The position numbers and the translations under genes are program-made. Positions 1 through 7,521 of a DNA stretch of 52,956 nt are shown here, piece by piece. Within the stretch, counting starts at the first letter, position 1, and each line of letters starts with the position of its first letter. Source of the stretch: Treponema sp. (lineage in GTDB: Bacteria; Spirochaetota; Spirochaetia; Treponematales; Breznakiellaceae); assembly GCA_031266775.1 (NCBI GenBank), contig JAISAQ010000023.1, positions 1 through 52,956 of the forward strand. The letters run 5' to 3'. Under the pieces are notes generated by a model. The model saw only the letters and a program-made list of their open reading frames with translations. It was not told where the DNA came from and ran no database searches.

Positions 1-74
1 AAACCGGTCGCCGTTGTCTGCCTGCTGCTGCATAAAAGATAGTCACTGTATAAATCTAATAAATCCCTGTCCAT
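1..74 (-). CDS. Transposase, N-terminal fragment cut by the window edge
   Basis: Reading leftward from an ATG at 74, the open frame begins MDRDLLDLYSDYLL and continues as CSSRQTTATG to the window edge. This resembles the N-termini of IS4/IS701-type transposases (a 'DLY.DYL..S...TATGLS' start), recalled from the family rather than matched by a search. A purine-rich GAGAGA lies directly upstream of the ATG. The terminal inverted repeat of the same element is at 100-116, so the IS enters the window from the left and ends at 116. Only 24 residues are visible, so the family assignment is tentative. Confidence 0.45.
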   Translation of the reverse strand, partial: MDRDLLDLYSDYLLCSSRQTTATG

Positions 75-99
75 TCTCTCAGTATATCATTTCCTTTCC

Positions 100-116
100 C
101 TTTTGCGTAACATGAG
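100..116 (-). mobile_element. Terminal inverted repeat of an insertion sequence
   Basis: Read on the - strand the end is CTCATGTTACGCAAAAG. The same motif, CTCATGTTACGCAAAG, forms the left end of the 123-bp MITE at 50835-50957. It lies 26 bp upstream of the transposase start at 74, as expected for an IS end. Base 116 is therefore the likely edge of the IS, and the AT-rich satellite-like element starts just beyond. Confidence 0.5.
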
Positions 117-150
117 ATATAATTTAATTTATTCATTATATTTCGTTTGA

Positions 151-188
151 ACCTTGAAAAAATCGCAAATTATTTTCAAGGTTTTTTT
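151..188 (+). terminator. Rho-independent-type hairpin
   Basis: ACCTTGAAAA (151-160) pairs with TTTTCAAGGT (173-182) and is followed by a T run. An almost identical hairpin (ACCTTGAA/TTCAAGGT plus Ts) lies at 1860-1892. Each copy sits upstream of a gene (270 and 1913) rather than at a gene end, so both could be attenuators or insulators instead of simple terminators. Confidence 0.6.
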
Positions 189-198
189 ATTTATAGAA

Positions 199-243
199 TT
201 ATGGCGTTGCCATAAAATAAAATTGTTCCCGTATGGGAACAAT
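199..243 (+). promoter_or_regulatory. Two adjacent dyads upstream of the first small gene
   Basis: TTATGGC-GTT-GCCATAA (199-215) is followed by ATTGTTCCC-GTAT-GGGAACAAT (222-243). Both have perfect arms. They lie 13 bp upstream of the ribosome binding site AAAGGAG (about 256-262) of the gene at 270. They could be operators or 5' RNA hairpins. No promoter was assigned with confidence. Confidence 0.45.
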
Positions 244-269
244 AAAAATTATATTAAAGGAGTTATTAT

Positions 270-560
270 ATGATAAATGATAATAACACAAAAACAATCG
301 GCAATGAAGGCGACATTGAATTAAACGCTAAAAAGGAAAAATCTATGAACGAATTAAAAAAAGAAATCGGCAATGAAGGCGACATTGAATTAAACGCTTT
401 AAAAAAACAATACGAAAAATCCAATAATAAATTAACGAAATTGCTTGTTGGAAAAGAAATAGATGTAAATGACGCAGATTTTTTATGTGAATTTAAAAAA
501 ATAAGTAGAGAAATGGATAACTTGATTAAAAGAATGATGGCTATTAGTGAAAAAGAATAA
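270..560 (+). CDS. Small charged protein with an internal tandem repeat
   Basis: 96 aa, unrecognised. The ATG is preceded by a good ribosome binding site, AAAGGAG with 7-nt spacing. The protein contains IGNEGDIELNA twice, and at DNA level a segment of about 34 bp at 297-330 is repeated at 364-397, so a recent internal duplication is likely. The rest is rich in Lys, Glu and Asn and looks helical or coiled-coil (a 'KKQYEKSNNKLTKLL' stretch). No signal peptide is seen. It is the first gene of the AT-rich element. A hairpin terminator follows at 635-675. Confidence 0.6.
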   Translation: MINDNNTKTIGNEGDIELNAKKEKSMNELKKEIGNEGDIELNALKKQYEKSNNKLTKLLVGKEIDVNDADFLCEFKKISREMDNLIKRMMAISEKE

Positions 561-634
561 ATAGAAACCAAAATAAATAAAATGACTTTTTTCTTTTATA
601 TTATTTTATACTTAACATAAAATAATATCCTTTT

Positions 635-675
635 TTCCTCTTTGGAAGCGTTGCTTTTAAAGAGGGAATTTTTTT
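635..675 (+). terminator. Rho-independent terminator
   Basis: TTCCTCTTT (635-643) pairs with AAAGAGGGAA (659-668) with one bulged base, followed by a run of seven Ts. It ends the transcript of the 96-aa gene before the lipoprotein gene at 733. Confidence 0.65.
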
Positions 676-732
676 ATAGAAATTAAACCATTTTTTAAAT
701 AATTATTTAAGATAATAATAGAGAATTTAAAA

Positions 733-1236
733 ATGAAAAAGAATAAAATTTTACCAGTAATAATGTTGTTATTATACGCGTTCATTCTTACAGGATGCCC
801 TATGGAGATTGAAGAACAAACCCCTTTATTTACAAAAGAACAAAATCAAACCTTTGAAGAAGATACAGGCGTTATAGAGGAACAACAGGAAGAGGAGGAG
901 GAAGGGGAACAAATACAGGAGGAAGAAATACAGGAAGAACAAAAAACTATTTTTGAGGGTTTGTGGATCACAAATACAAAAAACAATTCATTTGCGACTT
1001 TTGAATTTACAAATAACACTTGCGTGTATGAATCAAATGATACGATAGGAGCGTATTTTAAAAGCGGTTTGTATTCAGGGAAATTTGAATTTACAAAAAA
1101 TACCATTACTTTAACGGCAGATGAAAAAGTTTTTTTTATGTATTATTCTTTTCAAAATAATAATCTGGTATTTGAAACGATAGGGAATGATAAACTTTTA
1201 ATTTCTGGTTTTGAAATACTTACAAAAAACAAATAA
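733..1236 (+). CDS. Small surface lipoprotein with a Glu-rich linker
   Basis: 167 aa. The N-terminus is a lipoprotein signal: MKKNK, a hydrophobic core, then the lipobox ILTGC with the acylated Cys at about residue 22. Residues about 40-70 are a run of Glu and Gln, likely a flexible linker. The C-terminal half (from about 75) alternates aromatic and polar residues (FEGLWITNTKNNSFATFEF) like a small beta-sandwich or lipocalin-like domain. It is probably anchored in a membrane. An accessory lipoprotein on a mobile element could alter surface properties or exclude other phages, but that is inference. Confidence 0.7.
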   Translation: MKKNKILPVIMLLLYAFILTGCPMEIEEQTPLFTKEQNQTFEEDTGVIEEQQEEEEEGEQIQEEEIQEEQKTIFEGLWITNTKNNSFATFEFTNNTCVYESNDTIGAYFKSGLYSGKFEFTKNTITLTADEKVFFMYYSFQNNNLVFETIGNDKLLISGFEILTKNK

Positions 1237-1246
1237 GGAGGAATTT

Positions 1247-1306
1247 ATGGAAAACAGGGAAGAGGAAAGAAAAGACAATATGGAGTATTTTTTTTCAAAA
1301 TTATGA
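1247..1306 (+). CDS. Very small ORF (19 aa)
   Basis: MENREEERKDNMEYFFSKL, preceded by a strong ribosome binding site (AAGGAGG, 4-5 nt before the ATG), directly after the lipoprotein gene. Its stop overlaps the start of the next small ORF (ATGA), as in translational coupling. A T8 tract lies just before the overlap. A one-base indel there would fuse both into one protein of about 45 aa, so this could be a single frameshifted gene. Confidence 0.4.
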   Translation: MENREEERKDNMEYFFSKL

Positions 1307-1383
1307 CGGACATTGAAGCAATAAAAACAATTTTAAAAGAGGCAAAAGAAACAAAATACAACTATGCCTTAGAGAGCGGATAA
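1303..1383 (+). CDS. Very small ORF (26 aa), coupled to the previous one
   Basis: Starts MTDIEAIKTILKEAKE in a 4-nt ATGA overlap with the upstream 19-aa ORF. It looks like one amphipathic helix. It has no ribosome binding site of its own, so it would depend on coupling or be the second half of a frameshifted gene. No function can be assigned. Confidence 0.35.
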   Translation: MTDIEAIKTILKEAKETKYNYALESG

Positions 1384-1424
1384 ATTAAAAATTTAATACT
1401 TTTTAAAAATCAAAGGAGATAAAA

Positions 1425-1559
1425 ATGAAATGTATTTACAAAGACACAATAACAAAACTGGAATGTAAAAAGACCTGTGAAATATGCGAAAAAAATTTAA
1501 GGGAAAAAGGGGTTTATTATACAACAGAAGGGTTTATTAAATACGCCAAAAAAGAATAA
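1425..1559 (+). CDS. Small four-cysteine protein, possible zinc finger
   Basis: 44 aa with a good ribosome binding site (AAAGGAGA, 5-6 nt upstream). The first half carries four cysteines: MKCIYKD, then LECKKTCEICEKN. The CxxxCxxC cluster suggests a metal-binding knuckle. The rest is basic (REKGVYYTTEG). Too short for a family call. Small zinc-binding proteins are common in phage and plasmid early regions. Confidence 0.5.
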   Translation: MKCIYKDTITKLECKKTCEICEKNLREKGVYYTTEGFIKYAKKE

Positions 1560-1758
1560 AGGCAAAAGTGAAAAACTGACATGCGTGAAGAAGGAGGATA
1601 GGCGTGATTACGCATTTGTTTTAAATTATTAAAAAAAGCGGCATATGGGTCATTACTAAAATACTGGTAAAAATAAATTAAATTTTTTTTGAAAAACCCC
1701 TGAAAACGCGGACTATAAATACAGAAAGAGAAAGTTAAAAGAGTAAATTAGAAAAAGA

Positions 1759-1892
1759 TTTACTTCTTCTATAATGGCGGATATAAAAAGATGGTGTTTT
1801 TTTTATATCAAACAAAGTTAAATTAAGAAACTTTTAATAAGTTCATTATAGAAGTAAAAACCTTGAAACACCAAACTATTCAAGGTTTTTTT
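1759..1892 (+). promoter_or_regulatory. Structured leader before the primase gene
   Basis: Three nested or adjacent hairpins lie between 1759 and the primase start at 1913. The outer arms are TTTACTTCttcTATAATG (1759-1776) and CATTATAGAAGTAAA (1844-1858). Inside is GATATAAAAA (1780-1789) with its complement TTTTTATATC (about 1800-1809). Then comes a terminator-like hairpin, CCTTGAA/TTCAAGG plus Ts (1861-1892). This arrangement suits control of a replication gene by attenuation or antisense RNA, or a single-strand origin. The ribosome binding site AAAGGA follows at about 1900. Confidence 0.5.
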
Positions 1893-1912
1893 ATTTTTCA
1901 AAGGAAGATATA

Positions 1913-4693
1913 ATGAACGAATTAGAAGAAAAAACTAATCAAACAAGCAAAGCAGAGACAACTGCCATAAACAGCCCCGCCGAAACAGAAATAATTAATT
2001 CTACGCCTTTTGATTTATATATAGGTTATGTATATGATTTTCCTAAAAGAGAATATCGCAGGGGGATAGTTGAAAATTCAAAAACATTTACAGAAAAACA
2101 CACGATTGAAAGTATAGAAGACCTATTAGAATACGCTAAATACGACCATTCAACCATTCTTTTTAATGATGATGTTATCGTATATGGGAAAGACAAACGC
2201 AGAATAAAAAATCCTACCAAAGAGGAATTAAAAGAAAAGGGCAAGAAAAAAAATCATTACAGGGACGGGAAAAACTATAATAAATCAAACGCACTTTTTA
2301 TTGATGTAGATAACGATTTTACAGAAAATGAAAACGACTGGATAACGCCTGAAAAATTTATAGAAATTTTTAAGCAATATGAATTTTATATTATCAATAG
2401 TAAAAGTCATAACATTGAAAAAACAGATACTAAGGGAAACATACAAAAACCGCGACCTAAATTTCACGCCTATTTTCCAATAGGCACTTATATTGATAAC
2501 GCGGATATATTTATTAATTATTTAAAAAAACTAACAGATAATTATTCGTTTTTTGACCAGAATTTAAAAGACAAGGCGAGATTTTTATATGGCAACAATA
2601 ATAATTTAAAAAATAGTTTTGGGGAACACAATCAAGGCGAAAGTATTTTAAATTTGCTTAATAGCCTTGCTGTTAAAAACAGCAGTCAAAAAGAAAAAAC
2701 AAAAACCGACAGAATAATTAATCAAAAAGAAATTGAAGGCGTAGGTATAGGAAACAGGCATTATACTTTAAAAGAAAAAGGACTTGAACTTTTTTATCAA
2801 GGGTATAATACAATGGAACTTTTATATCCTTATTTATTGAAAATAAATGAAAATTTCAACCCGCCGAAAGAAATAAATGTAAATGAACCTAATGAAATAA
2901 CCAACATTATTAATTGGATTATAGATAAACACCCCGATACTTACAAGAAAGGGGAAAATACTTATTATTATACGCCTGAAAGCATTTACACATATTTCAA
3001 AAACAGGGGATATATTAGATGCCGAAATAATAACGGAAATGAAATTTACGATACAAAAAATCAATCCTTTATACCCGAAAAATCTTTAAAACAGGAAACT
3101 ACAAAACATTTGTGTAAATTCTGGTATGACGAATACAGCAAAAGCAATATATCTTTGTTTTGGTTGGGAGATGATTTTAATAATGCCGAAAATCCTTATT
3201 ATACCATTGATTACAGGCCAGATTTACCAGCTGGTAAAACAAATATAATGAAAAAAGAATGTTTTATATTTAACACTTTTAACGGGTTTAAAGCGGAACC
3301 GATAGATACAAAAGCGGATTGCAGTTTAATTCATAATCATATAAAGCATCGTTTATGTAGCGGTAATGAAACGCATTACAATTATTTTTTGGATTGGATA
3401 GCGAATTTAATACAAAATCCCGCCAAGTATTGCGGGACCGAGATTATTTTAAAAAGCAAAACGCAAGGCACTGGAAAAGGCATATTTGCCGATAATTTTT
3501 TAGGGGGAAAAATCATAGGAGATTCTTATTCTTATATTGGCAATAATGAGATTGCTACCGACAAATTTACTTCCTTATTGGAAAATAGGGTATTAATAAA
3601 TTTTGATGAAGTAGGAGTGAGCGATAAATCGCAATCACACAGCGACAATATAAAATCTTTAATAACGGCAAGGACACGGACACAGCGGTTTATGAAAAAA
3701 GACCCTGTGGATGTGCCTAATTATTTACACTTAATAACAACTACAAATAAAGAATGGGCAAAAAGGGTAGATGTTAGCGACCGAAGGACCTTTATGCCAA
3801 AGGTTATAGAAACACGAATGACGCCCGATGAAACGGCGGAATTTTTACAAGCGATTGAAAATAAAGATTTTTGTAATCAGTTTTTATATGAGATGAGCGG
3901 CAGGGATTTATCAAAAGTAAAGCTTGATTTTCCGCCTTATAGCGAAGTATTAAACGACCAGAAATTACAAAGTTTGGATTCATTCAATAAATTTATTTTA
4001 AATCTGTTTTCAGGGCACATTGATATAAGCAAATATGATAAAATTAATGTTTATGATTTTGATGATAATCATATTGCCATTACAAAACACGATTTCAGGG
4101 ATATATTTTGTAAATATAACCAAAACAAATATACAATGGCGGGCACTGAAATTGAAAAGCGGTTAAAAGAAACTTTTGGCGATAATATACAATATAAAAC
4201 AACAATTGATGCCAATGCGGTAAAGTATAGAAGCAAATTTGAAGGAGTTATCCCTACTAATCAAAAAACAAAAAGGTTGGAATGTTTTATTTTTCTTAAA
4301 GATACTGAAAGCGGTTCTTTTTCTTCTCTTTATATTGATATATTAAAAAGCAATGTAGATAATGTAGATTTAAAAGGTATAGTTTCATTAGATAATATAA
4401 TAAATAAATGCGGCGTTGCGGCGTGCGTCGTTACGCCGCACATAGTAAAAACGCATATAGAGAATGTAAGCAAAAATACCCCTACACAATCTACACAATC
4501 TACACAAAACGATAATCAAAAAGAAGCGGAACGCCCGCCTGAAAGCGATAATCCGCTTACAGAAGACAAACCCGAAAAAGTATTGAAATTCGCATCGGCA
4601 TATACGCCTAAAAGCGACAAACCGCTTACAGAAGACACGGCGGAAGATACCCTTGATGAATTAGAAATTATGTTTAACAAGGCGGGTGTATAA
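1913..4693 (+). CDS. Primase-helicase replication protein (AEP-like primase plus SF3 helicase)
   Basis: 926 aa. The N-terminal part has archaeo-eukaryotic primase-like motifs: FIDVDND (about 128-134), KPRPKFHAYFP (about 178-188) and DKARFLYG (about 219-226). The central part is a phage/plasmid D5-type SF3 helicase (DUF5906-like): Walker A QGTGKG near 517, Walker B LINFDEVG near 560, and a sensor segment TTTNKEWAKRVDVSDRR near 609. The C-terminus is a low-complexity tail with a repeated SD(K/N)PLTED motif and a Thr/Gln tract made by a short DNA repeat (4488-4508). It probably primes and unwinds DNA to replicate the element. The start follows a structured leader and AAAGGA. The function is well supported. 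Whether the host replicon is a satellite, plasmid or phage is open. Confidence 0.8.
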   Translation: MNELEEKTNQTSKAETTAINSPAETEIINSTPFDLYIGYVYDFPKREYRRGIVENSKTFTEKHTIESIEDLLEYAKYDHSTILFNDDVIVYGKDKRRIKNPTKEELKEKGKKKNHYRDGKNYNKSNALFIDVDNDFTENENDWITPEKFIEIFKQYEFYIINSKSHNIEKTDTKGNIQKPRPKFHAYFPIGTYIDNADIFINYLKKLTDNYSFFDQNLKDKARFLYGNNNNLKNSFGEHNQGESILNLLNSLAVKNSSQKEKTKTDRIINQKEIEGVGIGNRHYTLKEKGLELFYQGYNTMELLYPYLLKINENFNPPKEINVNEPNEITNIINWIIDKHPDTYKKGENTYYYTPESIYTYFKNRGYIRCRNNNGNEIYDTKNQSFIPEKSLKQETTKHLCKFWYDEYSKSNISLFWLGDDFNNAENPYYTIDYRPDLPAGKTNIMKKECFIFNTFNGFKAEPIDTKADCSLIHNHIKHRLCSGNETHYNYFLDWIANLIQNPAKYCGTEIILKSKTQGTGKGIFADNFLGGKIIGDSYSYIGNNEIATDKFTSLLENRVLINFDEVGVSDKSQSHSDNIKSLITARTRTQRFMKKDPVDVPNYLHLITTTNKEWAKRVDVSDRRTFMPKVIETRMTPDETAEFLQAIENKDFCNQFLYEMSGRDLSKVKLDFPPYSEVLNDQKLQSLDSFNKFILNLFSGHIDISKYDKINVYDFDDNHIAITKHDFRDIFCKYNQNKYTMAGTEIEKRLKETFGDNIQYKTTIDANAVKYRSKFEGVIPTNQKTKRLECFIFLKDTESGSFSSLYIDILKSNVDNVDLKGIVSLDNIINKCGVAACVVTPHIVKTHIENVSKNTPTQSTQSTQNDNQKEAERPPESDNPLTEDKPEKVLKFASAYTPKSDKPLTEDTAEDTLDELEIMFNKAGV

Positions 4694-4909
4694 ATGAATA
4701 AAAAAGAGGAAACAAAAATGAATAAAATTAGTGAAAAATTGTATGATGCTATTTATGACAAACTGAAAAATAAACCAAAAAAAATGAAGGCATATTTAAA
4801 AAAAGAATTACAAAACTATTTTAAGAATCGGCAAAACCTTGAATTAGATTTTTATTATACAATAATTAAATGTTTTGATATTTTAGAGAAAAACAAGGAG
4901 GCAATGTAA
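4694..4909 (+). CDS. Small Lys-rich protein, paralogue of the gene at 5348
   Basis: 71 aa, ATG immediately after the primase stop. A second in-frame Met (MNKISEKLYD, residue 9) has an upstream GAGGAAAC and may be the real start. Its ISEKLYDAIYDKLK is similar to NENLYNIIYDKLK at the start of the gene at 5348, so the two are probably paralogues. All-helical and charged. No function recognised. Part of a tight operon of small genes downstream of the primase. Confidence 0.6.
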   Translation: MNKKEETKMNKISEKLYDAIYDKLKNKPKKMKAYLKKELQNYFKNRQNLELDFYYTIIKCFDILEKNKEAM

Positions 4910-5188
4910 ATGTATTATTTAGAAGAATTGACGCCGAGGGACATTGTATTTTTAAATCAATTATTGGAGGGTTACAGAAAAACAAATGTCAAAATGAAAA
5001 ATAATAAACCTTTGGGATTACCAAAAGAATATCATATTTTAAAAGAAAAAATAAAGCGGCTTTGTAAGTATTTTTCTTACAATCCCTTTGAAACAAATAC
5101 GGAAAAAAGAAAAAGCAAATACATTGAAGCCAAAAAATTACGCAGGACTTTTAAAACAAAAAAGGAAGGAAAAAATGAAACAACCTAA
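4910..5188 (+). CDS. Hypothetical small basic protein
   Basis: 92 aa, starting directly after the stop of the previous gene, which contains the AAGGAGG ribosome binding site (about 4895). Begins MYYLEELTPRDIVFLNQLL and ends in a very basic tail (KRKSKYIEAKKLRRTFKTKK). It could bind nucleic acid, but no motif is recognised. Its 3' end overlaps the next gene by 14 nt. Confidence 0.6.
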   Translation: MYYLEELTPRDIVFLNQLLEGYRKTNVKMKNNKPLGLPKEYHILKEKIKRLCKYFSYNPFETNTEKRKSKYIEAKKLRRTFKTKKEGKNETT

Positions 5189-5351
5189 AAAACACAAGAC
5201 GCCGAAAGACAAAAACATATATGACATATCTGGTTTTGAAAATTACACGAATACCCATAATGAAAGGGAAGACGCGGGCACAATTCCAACGCCTAAATTC
5301 TTACAAAAAGAGAATACAACTATATTAAATAAAATGGAGAAGGTATTATGA
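5175..5351 (+). CDS. Hypothetical small hydrophilic protein
   Basis: 58 aa from the ATG at 5175, chosen because AAGGAAGG lies just upstream and the operon spacing fits. A longer in-frame frame upstream lies inside the previous gene. Sequence: MKQPKKHKTPKDKNIYD at the start, then a polar region. The stop overlaps the next start (ATGA). Likely disordered. Function unknown. Confidence 0.5.
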   Translation: MKQPKKHKTPKDKNIYDISGFENYTNTHNEREDAGTIPTPKFLQKENTTILNKMEKVL

Positions 5352-5629
5352 ATGAAAATTTATACAACATTATTTATGACAAATTAAAAGACGAACAAAA
5401 AAAACAACTGCTTTTTATACAAAAAAAAATACAAGACGAAATACAAACGGCATATGAAATAAAGAACAAAACATATGGGAAACCATTTACAGATTTTGAA
5501 AACCTTTGGACTGAATTCGATTATGATTTAGAAAAATACATTTCTTATGACGGCACAATATACAAGAAAAGCGTTATTTATCAAACTATACTGAAAGCAA
5601 TAAAAGATTTAACGGGGGAAGGTATTTAA
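5348..5629 (+). CDS. Small helical protein, paralogue of the gene at 4694
   Basis: 93 aa, begins MNENLYNIIYDKLKDEQKK, matching ISEKLYDAIYDKLKNKPKK of the gene at 4694. It is longer at the C-terminus (FENLWTEFDYDLEKYISYDG). It is coupled to both neighbours by ATGA and TAATG overlaps, and GGAGAAGG precedes the start. Two diverged copies in one small element suggest an early-region or virion-associated role, but nothing specific can be said. Confidence 0.6.
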   Translation: MNENLYNIIYDKLKDEQKKQLLFIQKKIQDEIQTAYEIKNKTYGKPFTDFENLWTEFDYDLEKYISYDGTIYKKSVIYQTILKAIKDLTGEGI

Positions 5630-5772
5630 TGTGTAAAATAAAAGACATAATTAAAAAGTTTTTTAACAAGAAGAAGAAAAATCCTTATAAAATAAATAAA
5701 AATAATCCTGTAAATATCAATTTTTTTGATATAGCCAAAACACTTAGAAAAATAGAAAAAAATAAAGAATAA
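5629..5772 (+). CDS. Small basic protein (47 aa)
   Basis: Starts MCKIKDIIKKFFNKKKKN at the TAATG overlap with the preceding gene, with GGGGGAAGG as ribosome binding site. The N-terminal half is an amphipathic basic helix and the second half has a NFFDIAKTLRKIEKN helix. It is the last gene before a hairpin that separates the replication operon from the capsid-like gene. Unknown function. Confidence 0.5.
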   Translation: MCKIKDIIKKFFNKKKKNPYKINKNNPVNINFFDIAKTLRKIEKNKE

Positions 5773-5794
5773 AAAACGCTTTTCTGTAAAAAAC

Positions 5795-5830
5795 AATAGA
5801 AAAACTTTTCAAATAAAAGGATTTTCTATT
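5795..5830 (+). terminator. Hairpin between replication operon and capsid-like gene
   Basis: AATAGAAAA...CTTTT (5795-5809) pairs with AAAAG...TTTTCTATT (5815-5830). A T6 run lies about 12 bp downstream. It probably ends the replication operon. The following TATATTAGTATAG stretch (about 5853-5865) may contain the -10 of a separate promoter for the gene at 5877, but no convincing -35 was found. Confidence 0.45.
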
Positions 5831-5876
5831 AAAAACAATACTTTTTTGGGACTATATTAGTATAGAGGAAAACAAA

Positions 5877-6707
5877 ATGAAAAAAAGAATTTTAGAAAAG
5901 ATGTTTGATGTTCGCGCCAATAATCAAACTCTTACAAAAATGATAGATGATACACAAAAACCCGAATTTCTTGCATCTTTATTTGAAGCGATAAAAAAGT
6001 ATTCAAAACTTTTGGCAAAAGCCCAATTGGTTCAGGGGAATTTTAATCAAAGGTATATATTCAAAATTGAAGACGATTCAAGCGTCATTCAATTACTTGA
6101 TGGCGGGAATATAAATACAGAAATGAATATCACAAGCGGCTGGGAGTGTAATACAAAAGCATTAGGTTTAGGCATTATGGTTCCCGCGTTGGTTGATGCT
6201 TTTTACGATAATAATGTTAATAGTATTATTACCAATATGTTATACAAACCTTTTACAAAATCAATTGAGGCAAATGTCATATGCGGGGATTATTTGGATA
6301 AACCTTTATTTTCCACCACTAACACTATTACAGGAACGAAAGATTTTGAAGGGCTTTTACAACTAATTAGAAAATTAAAGGATACTTATGATGACGGATG
6401 CGTTGTAGGGAACAGCGGCGTAATAAGCGGTATTATTGATACAATTGATAAAGAAGCATATTTAAATGAATACCTCCTAAACGGGACCATTGAAGGAATA
6501 CAGATAATTAGCAAATACGATTCCCCTGCGGAAGCGGACGGGAAATTTTTAATAGGTTTTGACCCTAATAAAATTTGTTTATTGTTAATTCCCCAGCTTC
6601 AAGTAAAAAAAATTTCTGTTGTTGGCAGTGTGGAAAAATTTTTCCACATATACGGTTTTTGTAATGGAGGGGATGTTTTTAATTCCGCAATAGGATTAAA
6701 GGAATAA
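5877..6707 (+). CDS. HK97-fold major capsid protein-like
   Basis: 276 aa, about the size of a mature HK97-type capsid subunit without a scaffold domain. The N-terminal 65 residues are helical, followed by an E-loop-like segment (NQRYIFKIEDDSS), a spine-helix-like stretch (YKPFTKSIEANVICGDY) and the characteristic P-domain order: 'GDY..KPLFST', a helix (FEGLLQLIRKLKDTY) and a 'VVGNSGVISGI' strand-helix. It ends with an A-domain-like 'FNSAIGLKE'. Ribosome binding site GAGGAAAAC. It is separated from the replication genes by a hairpin. The fold call comes from pattern recall. An encapsulin-like shell is an alternative. No protease, portal or terminase lies nearby, which is odd for a complete phage. 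Confidence 0.55.
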   Translation: MKKRILEKMFDVRANNQTLTKMIDDTQKPEFLASLFEAIKKYSKLLAKAQLVQGNFNQRYIFKIEDDSSVIQLLDGGNINTEMNITSGWECNTKALGLGIMVPALVDAFYDNNVNSIITNMLYKPFTKSIEANVICGDYLDKPLFSTTNTITGTKDFEGLLQLIRKLKDTYDDGCVVGNSGVISGIIDTIDKEAYLNEYLLNGTIEGIQIISKYDSPAEADGKFLIGFDPNKICLLLIPQLQVKKISVVGSVEKFFHIYGFCNGGDVFNSAIGLKE

Positions 6708-6711
6708 AAAA

Positions 6712-6909
6712 ATGAATATAATAACGCCAGAAAAAAGAAATTATATTGATGACAATTATAGTGATTTTTATGTTAGGACTTTGCCTAACAATGTAAAAGA
6801 GTATTACAGCAAGGAAGTATTCAATAAGGACTTCACCAGAAAAACGGAAAATGAAGACATAGAAAAAGAAATTCTTTTGTTTATGATAAATGAACTTCTT
6901 AAAGAATAA
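6712..6909 (+). CDS. Hypothetical small acidic protein
   Basis: 65 aa, starting 4 nt after the capsid-like gene. GGAATAAAAA is a possible ribosome binding site. Sequence MNIITPEKRNYIDDNYSDF at the start, ending in a helix (EKEILLFMINELLKE). Its position suggests a virion or head-completion role such as a decoration or adaptor protein, but this is position-based inference only. Confidence 0.5.
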   Translation: MNIITPEKRNYIDDNYSDFYVRTLPNNVKEYYSKEVFNKDFTRKTENEDIEKEILLFMINELLKE

Positions 6910-6920
6910 CAGGGACAGTT

Positions 6921-7220
6921 ATGAAAATAGAAATTATTGATAATAAAAAAATACTTGTTGTAAGCAGGGAAGAATTTGTAGAATTATTTGCTAAGGGGTG
7001 GCCGTTATTTGATGATGTTAATTTAGCAAATTATTTTATTGATATTGGTTATAAGTGGAATTCAAAAAATTATACACATTTTGTCTATAATCAATTTATG
7101 GAAGTTTGTAATTTCAAAGGATGGGTTTTTAAATGGGAACGCGACAGGGAATTAGTAATTTCCACAATAAAGACCGGCACACCATTTATAGATTTTGATG
7201 ATTTTATTATAACTTTTTAA
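6921..7220 (+). CDS. Hypothetical 99-aa protein
   Basis: Starts MKIEIIDNKKILVVSREEF with AGGGACAG upstream. A compact alpha/beta-looking protein rich in aromatic residues (YKWNSKNYTHFVYNQF, FKGWVFKWERD). Last gene of the + strand operon. A strong terminator follows at 7253-7289. Not recognised. Confidence 0.55.
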   Translation: MKIEIIDNKKILVVSREEFVELFAKGWPLFDDVNLANYFIDIGYKWNSKNYTHFVYNQFMEVCNFKGWVFKWERDRELVISTIKTGTPFIDFDDFIITF

Positions 7221-7252
7221 AAGTTATTTTTTTTAAATCTTCTTTTTCATAT

Positions 7253-7289
7253 GGCAAGGCATCCTTCTCATTGTTGCCTTGCCTTTTTT
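7253..7289 (+). terminator. Rho-independent terminator ending the capsid operon
   Basis: GGCAAGGC (7253-7260) pairs perfectly with GCCTTGCC (7276-7283), followed by six Ts. It marks the right end of the AT-rich + strand gene block. From here to vapC (7522) nothing clear is seen. Confidence 0.85.
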
Positions 7290-7521
7290 ATTTAAAAATA
7301 AACCCGCAACGGATAAAGACCCCCTATGGCCTATCTGGTAAATAAACGCATCCGCTTATAGCACTGAGGCATCCCCCTTCTAACATATGCCAAAATTATC
7401 ATTTTTTTGGGATTCTTTTTATTGTTTATACTGCCTAATACTTGCCGAAGATCCTTGCCGCTTATTAAAACCGGCTAACACCCGTTTTAAATAATTTGTT
7501 TAATAGTATAACTTAATTATA

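Noticed and set aside
100-140. Chromosome dimer resolution (dif) site
   Set aside because: The sequence lacks the two 11-bp XerC/XerD arms; the motif is better explained as an IS end because it recurs in the MITE.
1-7290. Complete prophage
   Set aside because: Only replication and capsid-like genes are seen. Without portal, terminase, tail or lysis genes the evidence supports only a satellite, plasmid or remnant.
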